From Marinoscillum furvescens DSM 4134 (GTDB taxonomy: Bacteria > Bacteroidota > Bacteroidia > Cytophagales > Cyclobacteriaceae), in contig NZ_QREG01000018.1 in the NCBI RefSeq assembly GCF_003386095.1, positions 1 to 64,000 on the forward strand: a stretch of 64,000 nt of DNA, written 5' to 3'. The stretch's first letter is position 1. Each line of letters begins with the position of its first letter. The translations under genes were made by a program, and so were the position numbers. The notes beneath the pieces were generated by a model, which was given only the letters and a program-made list of their open reading frames with translations, was not told the DNA's origin and did not search any database. Positions 63,923 through 64,000 of this stretch are shown here, in pieces.

Positions 63923-64000
63923 AGCAAATTGTGTTTTTAAGGTTAGTAAAAAATTATAGTAGTAAAAGTAGGGGTGAGCTCGACACGTTTAATACCCCAG

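Noticed and set aside
1-64000. tRNA, rRNA or riboswitch genes
   Set aside because: No cloverleaf, rRNA or known riboswitch core was recognised by eye; a covariance-model scan would be needed to exclude small RNAs.

Overview
The window is chromosomal DNA of a marine, alga-degrading member of the Bacteroidota, probably of the Cytophagales. The evidence is a SusC/SusD pair, several secreted enzymes with type IX secretion (T9SS) C-terminal domains, a PID-CTERM small protein and one promoter candidate of the Bacteroidota type. Genus cannot be read from the sequence. Most of it is a polysaccharide utilisation locus (PUL) for sulfated red-algal galactans of the agar/porphyran type.

Layout. 1-4300: a repeat-rich, gene-poor region. 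It holds a truncated tyrosine-recombinase start, palindromes, a 525-bp array of 20-21-bp units, one GH117 anhydro-galactosidase gene, and two families of direct repeats. 4300-8640: a Yip1-like membrane protein, a secreted alpha/beta hydrolase, a T9SS-exported GH16 agarase/porphyranase and an orphan TonB-plug protein. 8700-18220 (minus strand): a 1615-residue DUF5060-type multidomain candidate glycosidase, a PID-CTERM protein, an 819-residue surface protein and a lipoprotein sulfatase. 18690-25140: SusC, SusD and a SusE-like lipoprotein. 25240-26830: a TPR/HTH regulator. 27050-37880: an apparent eight-gene operon of GH2 galactosidase, the L-3,6-anhydrogalactose (L-AHG) route (Zn-dehydrogenase, SDR, aldehyde dehydrogenase, cycloisomerase), sulfatase, aldose epimerase and a RhaT-type permease. 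38050-38465: remnant of a toxin-antitoxin pair between inverted repeats. 38500-47420: an AraC regulator and a five-gene operon of planctomycete-type proteins (haem-c PSCyt/DUF1549/DUF1553, DUF1501, beta-propeller, DUF2231-cytochrome-LRR, SGNH hydrolase). 47580-57070: two GH86 enzymes flanking an FG-GAP/UnbV protein fused to a vanadium-haloperoxidase-type domain. 57150-58590: a DASS transporter. 58600-63920 (minus): a probable signalling operon with a small beta-rich protein, TPR histidine kinase, LuxR-type response regulator, small membrane protein, AraC regulator, DUF2141 protein and an SDR lacking its usual catalytic pair.

How it fits together (inference from families). GH86 and GH16 cut the polymer outside the cell, sulfatases remove sulfate, SusC/D import oligosaccharides, GH117 and GH2 trim the ends, and the operon converts L-AHG to 2-keto-3-deoxy acids. 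The final kinase and aldolase are not in this window. A recurrent CGCAAA(C/G)GTTT-like site lies upstream of at least six of these units and resembles a LacI/GalR-type operator, but no LacI-type gene is present here.

The least explained parts are the haem-c/DUF1501 operon beside the haloperoxidase fusion, the 20-21-bp array beside the broken recombinase, and the DUF5060 protein.
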